Shown here piece after piece: positions 1 to 8,357 of a stretch of DNA of 64,000 bases. The notes under the pieces are model-generated. The model was not told where the DNA came from and did no database searches. It saw only the letters and a list, made by a program, of their open reading frames with translations. Position numbers and translations under genes: made by a program. The stretch covers positions 248,001-312,000 of the forward strand of contig CAYTPI010000002.1 in NCBI GenBank assembly GCA_964439625.1, given 5' to 3'. Numbering within the stretch: position 1 is the stretch's first letter; each line of letters begins with the position of its first letter. This DNA comes from CAYTPI01 sp964439625 (lineage in GTDB: Bacteria > Chloroflexota > Anaerolineae > Aggregatilineales > UBA3940).

Positions 1-616
1 TAACCATATGGAAGATCACAATGCCAAATGAGTACAAGTCTGCACGCTGATCAATATCCTCATCCCCGCGCGCCTGCTCTGGCGAAATGTACTGCGGTGT
101 TCCCAGCAGCATGTCTTGCGAGAGGGTTGGCTCCCCCCCTTGAATCAAACGAGCGAGGCCGAAGTCCATTAGAAAGATACGACCGTCGGGTCCTATCATG
201 ATGTTCGATGGTTTTACGTCCCGGTGCAGCACCGAATGCGAGTGGGCATATGCCAACGCCGCACCAACGCTTTCAACCACCGTATTGATGCGCGGCAGGC
301 TCAACGGCCCATCCTTGAGGCGATACTTGAGCGTGTCCCCCTCGACAAAGCGCATCACTAAATACGGGCTTCCTTCGCGCTCAGCGAAGTCGTAGACTTG
401 CACAATATTGGCGTGCTCTAAGCGTGCGATCAACCGGGCCTCGCGCTCGAAGCGTGCCGCAAACGTTTCATCATCTTGATAGATGGTGTGCAGCACTTTC
501 AGCGCAACATGCCGATCAAGCCGCTGATGGTATGCTTTGTATACAGTTGCCATCCCGCCTTGCCCAATCTGGCTCTCAATGATGTATGGGCCGACGGTCT
601 CGTTTATGCGAAACAT
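1..616 (-). CDS. Serine/threonine protein kinase, N-terminal part (cut by window edge)
   Basis: This is a Hanks-type Ser/Thr kinase whose first 205 codons are visible and which stays open to the window edge. Seen directly: glycine-rich loop (IGQGGMATVYKA, residues 17-28), ATP-anchoring Lys40, the catalytic HRDVKPSN loop (131-138), the DFG metal-binding motif (151-153), and a GTPQYISPEQ activation-segment end (172-181). The spacing of these elements is that of PknB/PrkC-like kinases, so the visible part should be a competent catalytic domain. The ATG at 614-616 is preceded by an AAGGA about 13 bases upstream. Any membrane or sensory C-terminal part lies outside the window. It is separated from the upstream pgk by a terminator, so it is probably transcribed on its own. 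Its closeness to yvcK is noteworthy because YvcK-family proteins are known kinase substrates in Bacillus and Mycobacterium; a link here is inference. Confidence 0.9.
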   Translation of the reverse strand, partial: MFRINETVGPYIIESQIGQGGMATVYKAYHQRLDRHVALKVLHTIYQDDETFAARFEREARLIARLEHANIVQVYDFAEREGSPYLVMRFVEGDTLKYRLKDGPLSLPRINTVVESVGAALAYAHSHSVLHRDVKPSNIMIGPDGRIFLMDFGLARLIQGGEPTLSQDMLLGTPQYISPEQARGDEDIDQRADLYSFGIVIFHMV

Positions 617-671
617 AAGCTGAGTATCCTTGTGCCGCGGTGGCAGATCAAGTTAGGAACCGTTTTAGCTC

Positions 672-699
672 AAAAAGACCCCACTCATTGAGTAGGGTC
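672..699 (-). terminator. Intrinsic terminator after pgk
   Basis: Arms GACCC (677-681) and GGGTC (695-699), then a C/A mismatch, then ACTC (683-686) and GAGT (690-693) around an ATT loop. Read on the minus strand the hairpin is followed by TTTTT (the A run at 672-676). It begins 24 bases after the pgk stop codon and separates pgk from the kinase gene. Confidence 0.8.
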
Positions 700-722
700 C
701 TAAGTGATAATGGTCTATTTGA

Positions 723-1910
723 TCATTTATCCGCCAAGGCAGCCAGCCCCGGCAATACCTTACCTTCGAGTAGTTCAAGGCTGGCACCGCCGCCTGTACT
801 GACGTGCGTCACCTTATCGGTTAAACTCGCTTTACGCACTGCCGATGCGGAGTCGCCACCCCCAATAATGGTGGTCGCGCCCTTAGCAGTCTGTGCTGCG
901 ACTGCCTCTGCAACGTTAAAAGTTCCTTGAGCAAACTTTTTGAACTCGAAGACCCCCATCGGCCCGTTCCATACGATCAGCTTCGCATCTGCTAGCACAG
1001 CCTCAAACGCTTTGACGGTCTCTGGGCCAATATCTAAAATGCGCCAACCTGCTGGTACTCCAGCGGCAACATTGACGACCTGTGTGTCAGCGTTAGCGTC
1101 AAAGTCATCGGCTAGGACAGCATCTGTTTGCAGCACGAGTTTATCACCGGCCTTAGCGATCAAATCCGTAGCAGTATCAAGCGCTGTCTCTTCAACCAAG
1201 GAATCGGCGACGTCAATTCCTTGCGCTTTAAGAAAGGTGTTGCCCATGCCACCCCCAATCAGAATACGGTCGGCTTTGTTTAGCAAATTATCGATCACAC
1301 CAATTTTGTCTGAGATTTTTGCCCCACCGAGGATGGCAACAAAGGGGCGGTCTGGAGCAGAGACGGCGTTATCCAAAAACTCGATCTCTTTCTCCATTAG
1401 CAGGCCTGCAACAGCATGTAAATGCTGCGTGACTCCTGCAACGCTGGCATGGGCTCTGTGTGAAGAACCGAACGCATCATTGACGAAAATATCGCCTAAT
1501 TCAGCTAGCTGGGCGGCAAAGGCTGGGTCATTCTTCTTCTCGCCAGGGTAGAAGCGTGTATTCTCTAACAAAATAACGCCACCGTTTGGCAACTCATCGA
1601 TTGCTTTCTTCGGCACGTCGCCAATAGTCTCCTCGACGAAGACGACTTCCACCCCTAGTTTTTCACTGAGTACCGGCACCACCGGGGCCAATGAAAATTT
1701 AGGCTTACGTTCACCTTTGGGCCGCCCTAAGTGTGACATCAAAATGAGCGCCTTCGGTTTCTCATCAAGAATAGCTTTTAACGTTGGCACGGCTGCGGTG
1801 ATGCGCGTGTCATCCGTGACCACATCGCCGTCCAACGGTACATTGAAATCAACACGAACCAGCACACGTTGGTCAGTTAAGTCAACATCACGAATAGTCT
1901 TTTTGTTCAT
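723..1910 (-). CDS. pgk: Phosphoglycerate kinase
   Basis: Cytosolic glycolytic enzyme that transfers phosphate between 1,3-bisphosphoglycerate and ADP. The 395-residue length is normal for bacterial PGK. Visible family motifs are RVDFNVPLDG (19-28), SHLGRPKG (59-66), ENTRFYPGE (116-124), HRAHAS (151-156), GGAKISDK in the hinge/nucleotide region (195-202), WNGPMG (314-319), GGGDS (350-354) and STGGGAS (371-377). All substrate-binding signatures appear intact. The ATG start has an AAGGAGA ribosome site about 9 bases upstream. The gene lies 24 bases downstream of yvcK and is probably co-transcribed with yvcK and gpmI, two steps of lower glycolysis plus a regulator of carbon and wall metabolism. 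Confidence 0.98.
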   Translation of the reverse strand: MNKKTIRDVDLTDQRVLVRVDFNVPLDGDVVTDDTRITAAVPTLKAILDEKPKALILMSHLGRPKGERKPKFSLAPVVPVLSEKLGVEVVFVEETIGDVPKKAIDELPNGGVILLENTRFYPGEKKNDPAFAAQLAELGDIFVNDAFGSSHRAHASVAGVTQHLHAVAGLLMEKEIEFLDNAVSAPDRPFVAILGGAKISDKIGVIDNLLNKADRILIGGGMGNTFLKAQGIDVADSLVEETALDTATDLIAKAGDKLVLQTDAVLADDFDANADTQVVNVAAGVPAGWRILDIGPETVKAFEAVLADAKLIVWNGPMGVFEFKKFAQGTFNVAEAVAAQTAKGATTIIGGGDSASAVRKASLTDKVTHVSTGGGASLELLEGKVLPGLAALADK

Positions 1911-1934
1911 GGATGGTCTCCTTCGAGCACAGGA

Positions 1935-3233
1935 TCAATTTCGGGTAAAGGTTGACTGCGATTCTAACAACTGCATGATGGCATCCCCCAACCGCTCGGA
2001 ACTGTGCCGCCAAGGGTGTCCCTCATCGACGAGGGGGGCTTCAAAGAAGCGCACCCCATTCACACTACCCGTCGAATTCCGACGAACATATTCAAAGGTA
2101 GCACTATCTCCTAAATCGGGGAAGTAATTGTTGCACAATACGACATCGCAAATACCTGGCCCAGCATGGCGTTCAATCGCTCGCAAGTGGTCTTCAGCCG
2201 AGTAGCCATCAGTTTCGCCAGCCTGCGTCGCAACATTGCAAACATAGATCTTTAGCGCTCGGCTAGTTTTGATCGCTTTCGCCACACCAGCGATTAACAC
2301 ATTCGGCATTACGCTGGTATACAAACTGCCAGGCCCTAACGTAATCAACTCCGCTGAGAGAATATGCTTGATAGCCCCTGGATAGGCGGGAATATAATCT
2401 GGCTGTAGGTGCACCGTTTCGATCTTGCCGACTGCCTGAGGGATTGCCGATTCTCCCACGATGCGCTGCATTCTGCTTTCAATGGTTCGCATATCTGCGA
2501 TTAGGGTCACATCTTCAAGCGTTGAAGGCAGCACCTGCCCGCGTACAGCTAATACCTTACTACTCTCGATCAACGCTTCTTCAAAGCTACCCGTAATCCC
2601 ATTGAGTGCCGTAATCAACAGATTGCCGAAGCTATGTCCAGCAAGCGTCCCCTCTGACCCAAACCGATATTGGAACAACTGAGTCATCATACTTTCGTCT
2701 CGGGCCAACGCGACGATATTGTTCCGGAAATCACCAGGTGGTAACACACCGAGCTCACGCCGCAGCTTACCCGAAGAGCCACCATCATCTGCAACCGTGA
2801 CTACCGCCGTCAGGTTGGATGTATGCGTCTTTAGTCCACGTAGCAGGGTAGGCATCCCTGTGCCGCCACCAACCGCAACAATCTTCGGCCCCTGTTTGCG
2901 CTGGCGGTGTTCGACAACCGCATCGATCAACTGATTGGTGTCCAAGTCAAGCGGTTCGAGAATAGCCCGATTGATCTGGACAACGGCCCAACCCAATACA
3001 GCAAACCCACCAAGGCCCGCAATTCCTGCCAACCACCAAATGCGGATATCAACCACCTGTTCAACGTAGCGCAGAAAGAATTCTGGTTGAACGCGGTATA
3101 TCTCCACAATAAATACCGCCGTCCCAAATCCAATCAATGCAGACCCGGCGATCAATAGCCCAAACCAACGCTTGATGCCAAGGCCTGGAATAAGCCACTT
3201 TAGAAATGAACGAACAGATTTTTGGTTAGCCAA
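1935..3233 (-). CDS. yvcK: YvcK/CofD-like gluconeogenesis factor with N-terminal membrane anchor
   Basis: Member of the YvcK branch of the CofD-like superfamily, proteins needed for gluconeogenic growth and cell-envelope homeostasis that bind UDP-sugars. The core begins at about residue 117 with the glycine-rich GGGTGMPTLLRGLK (122-135), followed by ADDGGSSGKLR (148-158) and PPGDFRN (165-171). About 110 extra residues precede the core and contain two hydrophobic spans (about 23-45 and 66-88), so the core is predicted to sit on the inner face of the membrane; Bacillus YvcK is soluble and about 317 residues. The start is a TTG at 3231-3233: an in-frame TAA lies four codons upstream (3243-3245) and no ATG or GTG precedes the membrane segment. 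The ribosome site is weak (GGATAG), so the exact start is less certain than the identity. Confidence 0.93.
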   Translation of the reverse strand: MANQKSVRSFLKWLIPGLGIKRWFGLLIAGSALIGFGTAVFIVEIYRVQPEFFLRYVEQVVDIRIWWLAGIAGLGGFAVLGWAVVQINRAILEPLDLDTNQLIDAVVEHRQRKQGPKIVAVGGGTGMPTLLRGLKTHTSNLTAVVTVADDGGSSGKLRRELGVLPPGDFRNNIVALARDESMMTQLFQYRFGSEGTLAGHSFGNLLITALNGITGSFEEALIESSKVLAVRGQVLPSTLEDVTLIADMRTIESRMQRIVGESAIPQAVGKIETVHLQPDYIPAYPGAIKHILSAELITLGPGSLYTSVMPNVLIAGVAKAIKTSRALKIYVCNVATQAGETDGYSAEDHLRAIERHAGPGICDVVLCNNYFPDLGDSATFEYVRRNSTGSVNGVRFFEAPLVDEGHPWRHSSERLGDAIMQLLESQSTFTRN

Positions 3234-3291
3234 ATAACGAACTTAACTATCCGATATACGATAATGATGGAAATAATTTCCCAGTGGGGCG

Positions 3292-3319
3292 ATCATACCC
3301 CGCCGAGAAATTGTGTCAA
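3292..3319 (-). promoter_or_regulatory. Sigma-70-type promoter for yvcK
   Basis: On the minus strand a perfect -35 TTGACA (3314-3319), a 16-base spacer and a -10 TATGAT (3292-3297, 5/6 match). It lies between the gpmI stop and yvcK, giving a leader of about 50 bases. The -10 is embedded in a GGGG...CCCC inverted repeat. It would give yvcK-pgk its own promoter in addition to read-through from gpmI. Confidence 0.65.
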
Positions 3320-3323
3320 TGTG

Positions 3324-4865
3324 CTAGGCGTCTGGGTGCTCAATCAGCGATTCGCCTGTCATGATGTCCGGTTTCTCAATGTCGAGCAAATCTAGAATGG
3401 TTGGGGCAACATCAGCGAGTTTGCCGCGTGGGGCCAACCCGTAGTAGCCCTCACCGATCACAAAAAGTGGCACAGGCTGCGTCGTGTGGTAGGTATGTGG
3501 TTCACCTGTGTGATGGTCGATCATGCGATCAGCATTGCCGTGGTCAGCCGTTACAATCGCAACACCCCCCCTGGCAACCACTGCATCGACCAGCTTACCC
3601 GCGAGTTTATCCACGGTTTCAACGGCTTTGATTGCTGCTTCCAGCGAACCTGTATGCCCTACCATATCTGGGTTGGCGAAGTTGATCAGCAAGAAATCAT
3701 AGACGTCGCTGGCAATTTTAGAGAGCAGCATATTCGCCAGCGTGGGGGCACTCATCTCTGGTTGCAGGTCATAAGTTGCAACCTTTGGCGATGGGATTAT
3801 CTCGCGGTCTTCGCCCTCGAATAGCCCTTCAGTGCGTCCGTTGAAAAAGTAAGTCACATGTGGGTACTTCTCAGTCTCTGCACAGTGGAACTGCTTCAGC
3901 CCATTACTCGCCAGAATTTCCGCCAGTGGCTTCTCAACGATGTTCATTCCGAATAGAACCGCAACCGGGAAGTCAGGGTCGTAAGTTGTCATCGTGATCA
4001 CCGTCAGATCAGAGAAAGCTGCCACATCAGGGCGATTTTCAAAATCACCTGACGAAACCAACTGAACAATCTGGCGCATACGGTCTGCCCGGAAGTTATA
4101 ACAGATGAGCACATCGCCATCCTTGAGAGCAACGTCTTCTTCCGCATCGATGATGGTTGGCAAAATGAACTCATCATAGGTGTCAGCGTCAAACGACTGT
4201 TTCAGGGCTGCTTCCGCTGATGATGCACGCTCGCCTATACGGTTAACCACAGCCTCAAAGGCCTTCGCCGTCCGTTCCCAGCGCTTGTCCCGATCCATGT
4301 AATAGTAGCGCCCACCTAAAGTGGCGATGGTGTAATCGATGTTATTGCTCTGCGTGAAGTTGCGGAGATTTTGTAAAAATCCTTCGGCATTACCGGGGGC
4401 TGTGTCACGCCCATCGGTGATCACGTGTAGAACAGGGCGCAGCCCCCGTTCTTTGGCAAAACTCAGCAGAGCGTAAAGATGATCGTCATGGGCATGCACG
4501 CCGCCGTCTCCTAAGAGGCCCATTAAATGGAGCTTGCCGCTCTTTTCCGCAAGCGTTTGGGTAGCTTTGATCAGTGGCCCAAGGGTTGAAAAGCTGCCGT
4601 CATTGATGGCATTGTTGATGCGTGAAATGTCTTGAAAAACTACCCGACCAGCACCAAGGTTCAAGTGTCCTACCTCAGAGTTACCCATCTGTCCGGGCAC
4701 CAGCCCAACAGCCTCACCTGAGGCGTCAAGGATTGAGCGTTCGTATTGTGCCGTCCAGTTATCATAATTAGGCGTGTTGCCAAGGGCAATGGCATTACCG
4801 TCTGTCTTGCCGCGCAGTCCCCAACCATCGAGGATCATCAGCATCACAGGTCGCTTGCTTGCCAT
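3324..4865 (-). CDS. gpmI: 2,3-bisphosphoglycerate-independent phosphoglycerate mutase
   Basis: Converts 3-phosphoglycerate to 2-phosphoglycerate with two metal ions (Mn in known family members) and a phosphoserine intermediate. The length (513 residues) matches the family. Visible: metal site DGWG (13-16), nucleophile Ser63 in GNSEVGHLN, ITDGRDT near residue 150, the KRWERT region, and the C-terminal metal-binding TADHGNADRM near residue 455. The ATG start is preceded by GGAGAA at normal spacing. It is the first gene of gpmI-yvcK-pgk, behind a good promoter at 4902-4931. Confidence 0.98.
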   Translation of the reverse strand: MASKRPVMLMILDGWGLRGKTDGNAIALGNTPNYDNWTAQYERSILDASGEAVGLVPGQMGNSEVGHLNLGAGRVVFQDISRINNAINDGSFSTLGPLIKATQTLAEKSGKLHLMGLLGDGGVHAHDDHLYALLSFAKERGLRPVLHVITDGRDTAPGNAEGFLQNLRNFTQSNNIDYTIATLGGRYYYMDRDKRWERTAKAFEAVVNRIGERASSAEAALKQSFDADTYDEFILPTIIDAEEDVALKDGDVLICYNFRADRMRQIVQLVSSGDFENRPDVAAFSDLTVITMTTYDPDFPVAVLFGMNIVEKPLAEILASNGLKQFHCAETEKYPHVTYFFNGRTEGLFEGEDREIIPSPKVATYDLQPEMSAPTLANMLLSKIASDVYDFLLINFANPDMVGHTGSLEAAIKAVETVDKLAGKLVDAVVARGGVAIVTADHGNADRMIDHHTGEPHTYHTTQPVPLFVIGEGYYGLAPRGKLADVAPTILDLLDIEKPDIMTGESLIEHPDA

Positions 4866-4901
4866 GATCAGTTCTCCAGTTTAGCAGTCTATTAACGACT
4901 T

Positions 4902-4931
4902 ACTATACCGAGCTTTTGTTAAGTATCTCAA
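4902..4931 (-). promoter_or_regulatory. Sigma-70-type promoter for gpmI
   Basis: Minus-strand -35 TTGAGA (4926-4931, 5/6), 18-base spacer, -10 TATAGT (4902-4907, 5/6). It abuts the stop codon of the upstream SDR gene and predicts a leader of about 30 bases before the gpmI ATG at 4865. Confidence 0.65.
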
Positions 4932-5924
4932 TTACAACAATTGCTGCGCCCGCAACCATGTCTCCGTAGCCTTGAATGCCTCTACTGGCTCAAATGGAGG
5001 TCGCCACCCCAGTTTTTGCTTGAGCTTAGCATTGCTAAAGGTAGTTTGGTTGAAGAAATGCTCGAAAGAATCAACTGTTAGCATCTCTTTATAGGGTAAT
5101 GGAAACGGTACTTTTGTCAGAGCTGAGACGGCTGCCCTGAGCACGACGCGCGGTAGTGGCAGTACCGGACGGTTCACCAGCCGCACAAGGTATGTGAAGT
5201 AATCATGCGTGGTCATAGGGGCACCATCGACGATGTTGAATATTTCACCAGGTGCCTCTGGGTGACTCCCAAGTAAGATCAGCGCATCAGCGAGGTTGTC
5301 ACCGTAAATCAAATTGAGCCACCCACTGATCGCCGCTTGTGGCGGGTGTAACAGCATCTTTTTTGCCAACATGATCATTAGAACCGTCCACATAGTTTGG
5401 TGCGGCCCATAGGCTTCGCCAGGGCGTGCAACGGCAACTGGCAATCGATCCATGTACGACTGCGCCAGCAGGTCTGCTTTTCGCTTTGTGATGCGATAGG
5501 GCAGCGTGTGCGCTTTCTCAAACGTGGCTGTCTCGTCAATATTGGGTGTAAGCGACTCTGCCTCGTCGTAGACCACAATACTGCTAACGTGTACAAAGCG
5601 CTCAACTGCCGCGGTTTCTGCTGCCCGCAGCATATTTACGGTACCTTGCACATTAATCGAGTCAAATAAGTCTCGATTACCACTCAAGTACCCTGCACTA
5701 TGATAGACAACGCCGCAGCCATCCAATAGATTATCGAGGGTTTCAGGCTGGGTGATGTCAGCATAGCGGATATCAACGCGTGGGTTATGCTCAAAAAAAA
5801 CGTGTGCTGTAACGGGATTCCGGGAAATACCCCGGATTGTTGCACCTCGGCTCAGTAAATCGAGTGCAAGGCGCTTACCAATGCCTCCACTAATACCACT
5901 AATGAAGACAGGCTTATCAAGCAT
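4932..5924 (-). CDS. NAD(P)-dependent epimerase/dehydratase (extended SDR)
   Basis: A 330-residue extended short-chain dehydrogenase/reductase. The N-terminal Rossmann motif is GISGGIGKR (10-18), followed by ADIT (55-58), a GxVYHSAG segment (71-78) and the catalytic set Ser114/115 with Tyr143-x3-Lys147 (YRITK). The AxPGEAYGPHQ segment corresponds to the substrate region of nucleoside-diphosphate-sugar epimerases and 3-beta-hydroxysteroid dehydrogenases. The precise substrate cannot be read from the sequence; a nucleotide-sugar or sterol/hopanoid-like ketone are both possible. It follows the DUF1461-like gene by four bases, so the two are probably co-transcribed. Confidence 0.88.
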   Translation of the reverse strand: MLDKPVFISGISGGIGKRLALDLLSRGATIRGISRNPVTAHVFFEHNPRVDIRYADITQPETLDNLLDGCGVVYHSAGYLSGNRDLFDSINVQGTVNMLRAAETAAVERFVHVSSIVVYDEAESLTPNIDETATFEKAHTLPYRITKRKADLLAQSYMDRLPVAVARPGEAYGPHQTMWTVLMIMLAKKMLLHPPQAAISGWLNLIYGDNLADALILLGSHPEAPGEIFNIVDGAPMTTHDYFTYLVRLVNRPVLPLPRVVLRAAVSALTKVPFPLPYKEMLTVDSFEHFFNQTTFSNAKLKQKLGWRPPFEPVEAFKATETWLRAQQLL

Positions 5925-5928
5925 GCTG

Positions 5929-6639
5929 TTATTTATTCAGCCACCAACTGACGGCTGTCAGCGTGCCACCTTCTACTAAGGCACCGCCAAGGACAAGCGC
6001 AAACGCCCCAATCCAGAAGGGTTCAGGGAACAAGCGGATCAGTGTATCTGAGGTGGGGAAGATCCACGTCTCGCCCTCAAAGAATAGACTGTGGAATAAC
6101 ACAAACAGTTGATCAAACGCTACAGCCACAGCAGAAAGCCCTACAATCAGTAATATAATAGTCACTACGCCACCTTGCATCCCAACTTTTAGAAGAGATG
6201 ATCTCTGTGATTTATCCATATAGAGCAGTACAGTCGCAAGCATCACCAAGGCAATCAAACTGTAGCCAAAAATAGATAGTTGGCGCGTCACCACTTTGAC
6301 GTCCGCCATGTGCTTAATTTCACGTTCGTTGTACAGTGGCGAGCCATCTGGGAAGGTCTGTTCCGCCAACAAATCATCATTAGGGCCAAACAGATAATCC
6401 AACGCTACCGGCCCGTACTCTAAACGATCTTCGGTCGTAAAGCCGAATGGGTCTTCTGGAAAGCCCGCGCGATTATACTGCCAAACCATGTAGGGGTCAG
6501 TCATTAACAGCCGCGCATTCACCAGAATAAACACTAACGGTAGCGCCATTACGATGAACGTTCGCAAGGCAGCAGCCGACCAATTCGGCAAGCTAAATGA
6601 TGAGGTATTTGCAGAGGTTGTTTGGCTGCTTGTATCCAT
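5929..6639 (-). CDS. DUF1461/TIGR01906-like integral membrane protein
   Basis: A 236-residue protein with four predicted membrane spans: about 23-47, then three in the C-terminal half (around 122-145, 152-177 and 205-230). Between spans one and two is an extracytoplasmic loop containing YNRAGFPEDPFGFTTEDR (56-73), the conserved Y-x-R-x-GFP-x-D-x-FGF pattern I associate with the TIGR01906/DUF1461 family. No function is established for that family. It lies between the fused MFS/spermidine synthase gene (11 bases upstream) and the SDR gene (4 bases downstream), suggesting one operon. The ATG start is the first in frame. Confidence 0.75.
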   Translation of the reverse strand: MDTSSQTTSANTSSFSLPNWSAAALRTFIVMALPLVFILVNARLLMTDPYMVWQYNRAGFPEDPFGFTTEDRLEYGPVALDYLFGPNDDLLAEQTFPDGSPLYNEREIKHMADVKVVTRQLSIFGYSLIALVMLATVLLYMDKSQRSSLLKVGMQGGVVTIILLIVGLSAVAVAFDQLFVLFHSLFFEGETWIFPTSDTLIRLFPEPFWIGAFALVLGGALVEGGTLTAVSWWLNK

Positions 6640-6650
6640 TGATTAATTTC

Positions 6651-8228
6651 CTAAGCACACGGTAGTGCTGTATCACCACTGAGCACAAAATTGACAAGTA
6701 TAAGGTCAGTCAACTGCTCGACGGCAGCTTTATCATCTGTGAAGATCTCACCGCCTTCGGGCGTTTCTTTTATCTGGTTGATCGCCACCGTCATTACGCG
6801 GGTCAGCAGCGGATAGGCTTCTTTATCCAACCGTGTAAGGTTATCCACTAAGTTGTCAGGTGTTGTTGGTTGGCGCGTCGCCACCATAATGCTGTTACAA
6901 GTATTCGGTACGTCAATCACATGAACAGATGGGAATACTTCACCCAAGGTGGCAGCAAACGCTTCGATCAAGCGCCTATCGTTGACGGTGCGCCCAACGT
7001 TAATCGCAACAACACCGTCTTCGCTGAGGTTGCTGTCTACCTGCTGGAAGAACTCAACCGTACTCAAGTTCCATGGGATGTAAGGCAGACGGTAGGCGTC
7101 AATAGCGACGATATCATAGGTGTTCTCTGTGACCGCCATGACATAACGCCCATCCTGAATGATTACATTTAAATTTTTTTCCGTCATGTTGAAATACTGG
7201 ACGCCTACTTCAGCGATTTCGGGGTCGATCTCCACGCCATCAATCGGAATTGGGCCGAATACTTGCGTATACTGCTTGGGCGTAGTGCCACCCGCCAAAC
7301 CGATCATCGCCATGCTATCCATATCTTCTGGGTCATAATCTTCGTTGAAAAACGGTGCTGCCAGATAAAAATCCCACGTACCTTGCGTTTCGAGATAGTC
7401 GGGGTAGTCAGGGAAATACATTGAGTGAATGCCTTGCCCTTCGTTCAATAGCAGGATGTTCGCCGCGTTCCAGCGCGCCACCTGAATGTAATTATAAGCA
7501 GACTCATCCTCATAGATAACCTCAGCCCCTTCTGGTGGCGGGCGTAATGTACTGTTGGGCAGCGCAAAGATCGCTAAGGACGCCAACGCAACTGGCATCC
7601 ACGCGTAGAACAAGACACGGCGCGTATCGACCAAGGCCAGCCCGACCAATGCGATTACCATTAATACGCCAGAAAATGTGATAAAGGTCAGGTTAGTGCC
7701 CACCGCTGGGATCAAGAACAAGACTGGAAGAAACGTCCCGATCAAGCTGCCTACCGTTGAAATGGCGTACATGCGCCCTGCGACGCTGCCCGCACTCTCC
7801 TTATCGGTAATGGCAAGCCGAATCGCAAACGGCGAAACCGTGCCAAGTAATGTAATCGGCACTGCGAAGACAACCACAATAACCCCGAAAGAGCCAATCA
7901 ACAATGGTGCATTGATATTCAGCACCGCTTGGGCCGATGCCCTCAGCACAGGCCGTGCGATGAACGGGATCAAGCCGACGGCAAATGCCCCCCAAATCAG
8001 TATCTGGTAGAAGATAGTCACCCTTGGAAAGCGGTCGGCAATTTTGCCACCAATAAAATAACCAACGGTCAGGTATAGTAGCATCAAACCAATGATGTTT
8101 GCCCAAACAATATTACTGGTTCCGAATACGGTTCCTAACAGGCGTGAGGCAGAAAGCTCGGTGCCAAGGGTGGTCATACCACTGATGAACACAGCGACAA
8201 ACAAGTAGCGCTTCTGAAGTTGCGTCAA
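6651..8228 (-). CDS. Fused MFS-type membrane / spermidine synthase-like protein
   Basis: 525 residues: an N-terminal half of about seven hydrophobic spans (residues 8-215) and a C-terminal spermidine-synthase/methyltransferase fold domain (about 225-525). In the latter, GLAGGTTPKQ near residue 310 is the glycine-rich nucleotide/aminopropyl-donor loop, EIDPEIAEVG the acidic end of beta-2, and DAYRLPYIPWNLST the catalytic-region Asp and substrate segment. Members of this fused family are widespread in Chloroflexi-like genomes but their substrate is unknown, so polyamine synthesis should not be assumed. The start is TTG (8226-8228) with GAGGA about 11 bases upstream; an in-frame TAA lies at 8250-8252 with no ATG or GTG between. 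Confidence 0.85.
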   Translation of the reverse strand: MTQLQKRYLFVAVFISGMTTLGTELSASRLLGTVFGTSNIVWANIIGLMLLYLTVGYFIGGKIADRFPRVTIFYQILIWGAFAVGLIPFIARPVLRASAQAVLNINAPLLIGSFGVIVVVFAVPITLLGTVSPFAIRLAITDKESAGSVAGRMYAISTVGSLIGTFLPVLFLIPAVGTNLTFITFSGVLMVIALVGLALVDTRRVLFYAWMPVALASLAIFALPNSTLRPPPEGAEVIYEDESAYNYIQVARWNAANILLLNEGQGIHSMYFPDYPDYLETQGTWDFYLAAPFFNEDYDPEDMDSMAMIGLAGGTTPKQYTQVFGPIPIDGVEIDPEIAEVGVQYFNMTEKNLNVIIQDGRYVMAVTENTYDIVAIDAYRLPYIPWNLSTVEFFQQVDSNLSEDGVVAINVGRTVNDRRLIEAFAATLGEVFPSVHVIDVPNTCNSIMVATRQPTTPDNLVDNLTRLDKEAYPLLTRVMTVAINQIKETPEGGEIFTDDKAAVEQLTDLILVNFVLSGDTALPCA

Positions 8229-8284
8229 TGAATGCTTATCCTCAAAATGTTATAGAAACGTAGCACTGATGTGATGCCCAGCGG

Positions 8285-8290
8285 ATTATA
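8285..8290 (-). promoter_or_regulatory. -10 box upstream of the fused MFS/spermidine synthase gene
   Basis: A perfect minus-strand TATAAT at 8285-8290, 57 bases before the TTG start. No convincing -35 is seen at 16-18 bases, so the promoter may depend on an activator. The rest of the 8229-8357 gap shows nothing I can name. Confidence 0.4.
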
Positions 8291-8357
8291 TAAGCCTCAA
8301 GAGTAGGATGCGATGTTCGTATCTGATAGTTTGTACACAGCATAGACTTCTTGAGGG

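Noticed and set aside
1..100. Frameshift near the end of the visible kinase gene
   Set aside because: Careful re-reading of the minus strand gives one uninterrupted frame through the PEQARGDED region to the window edge.
940..1551. Open frame of about 200 codons opposite pgk
   Set aside because: It mirrors a highly conserved gene and the Ser/Ala-rich product is typical of antisense shadow frames.
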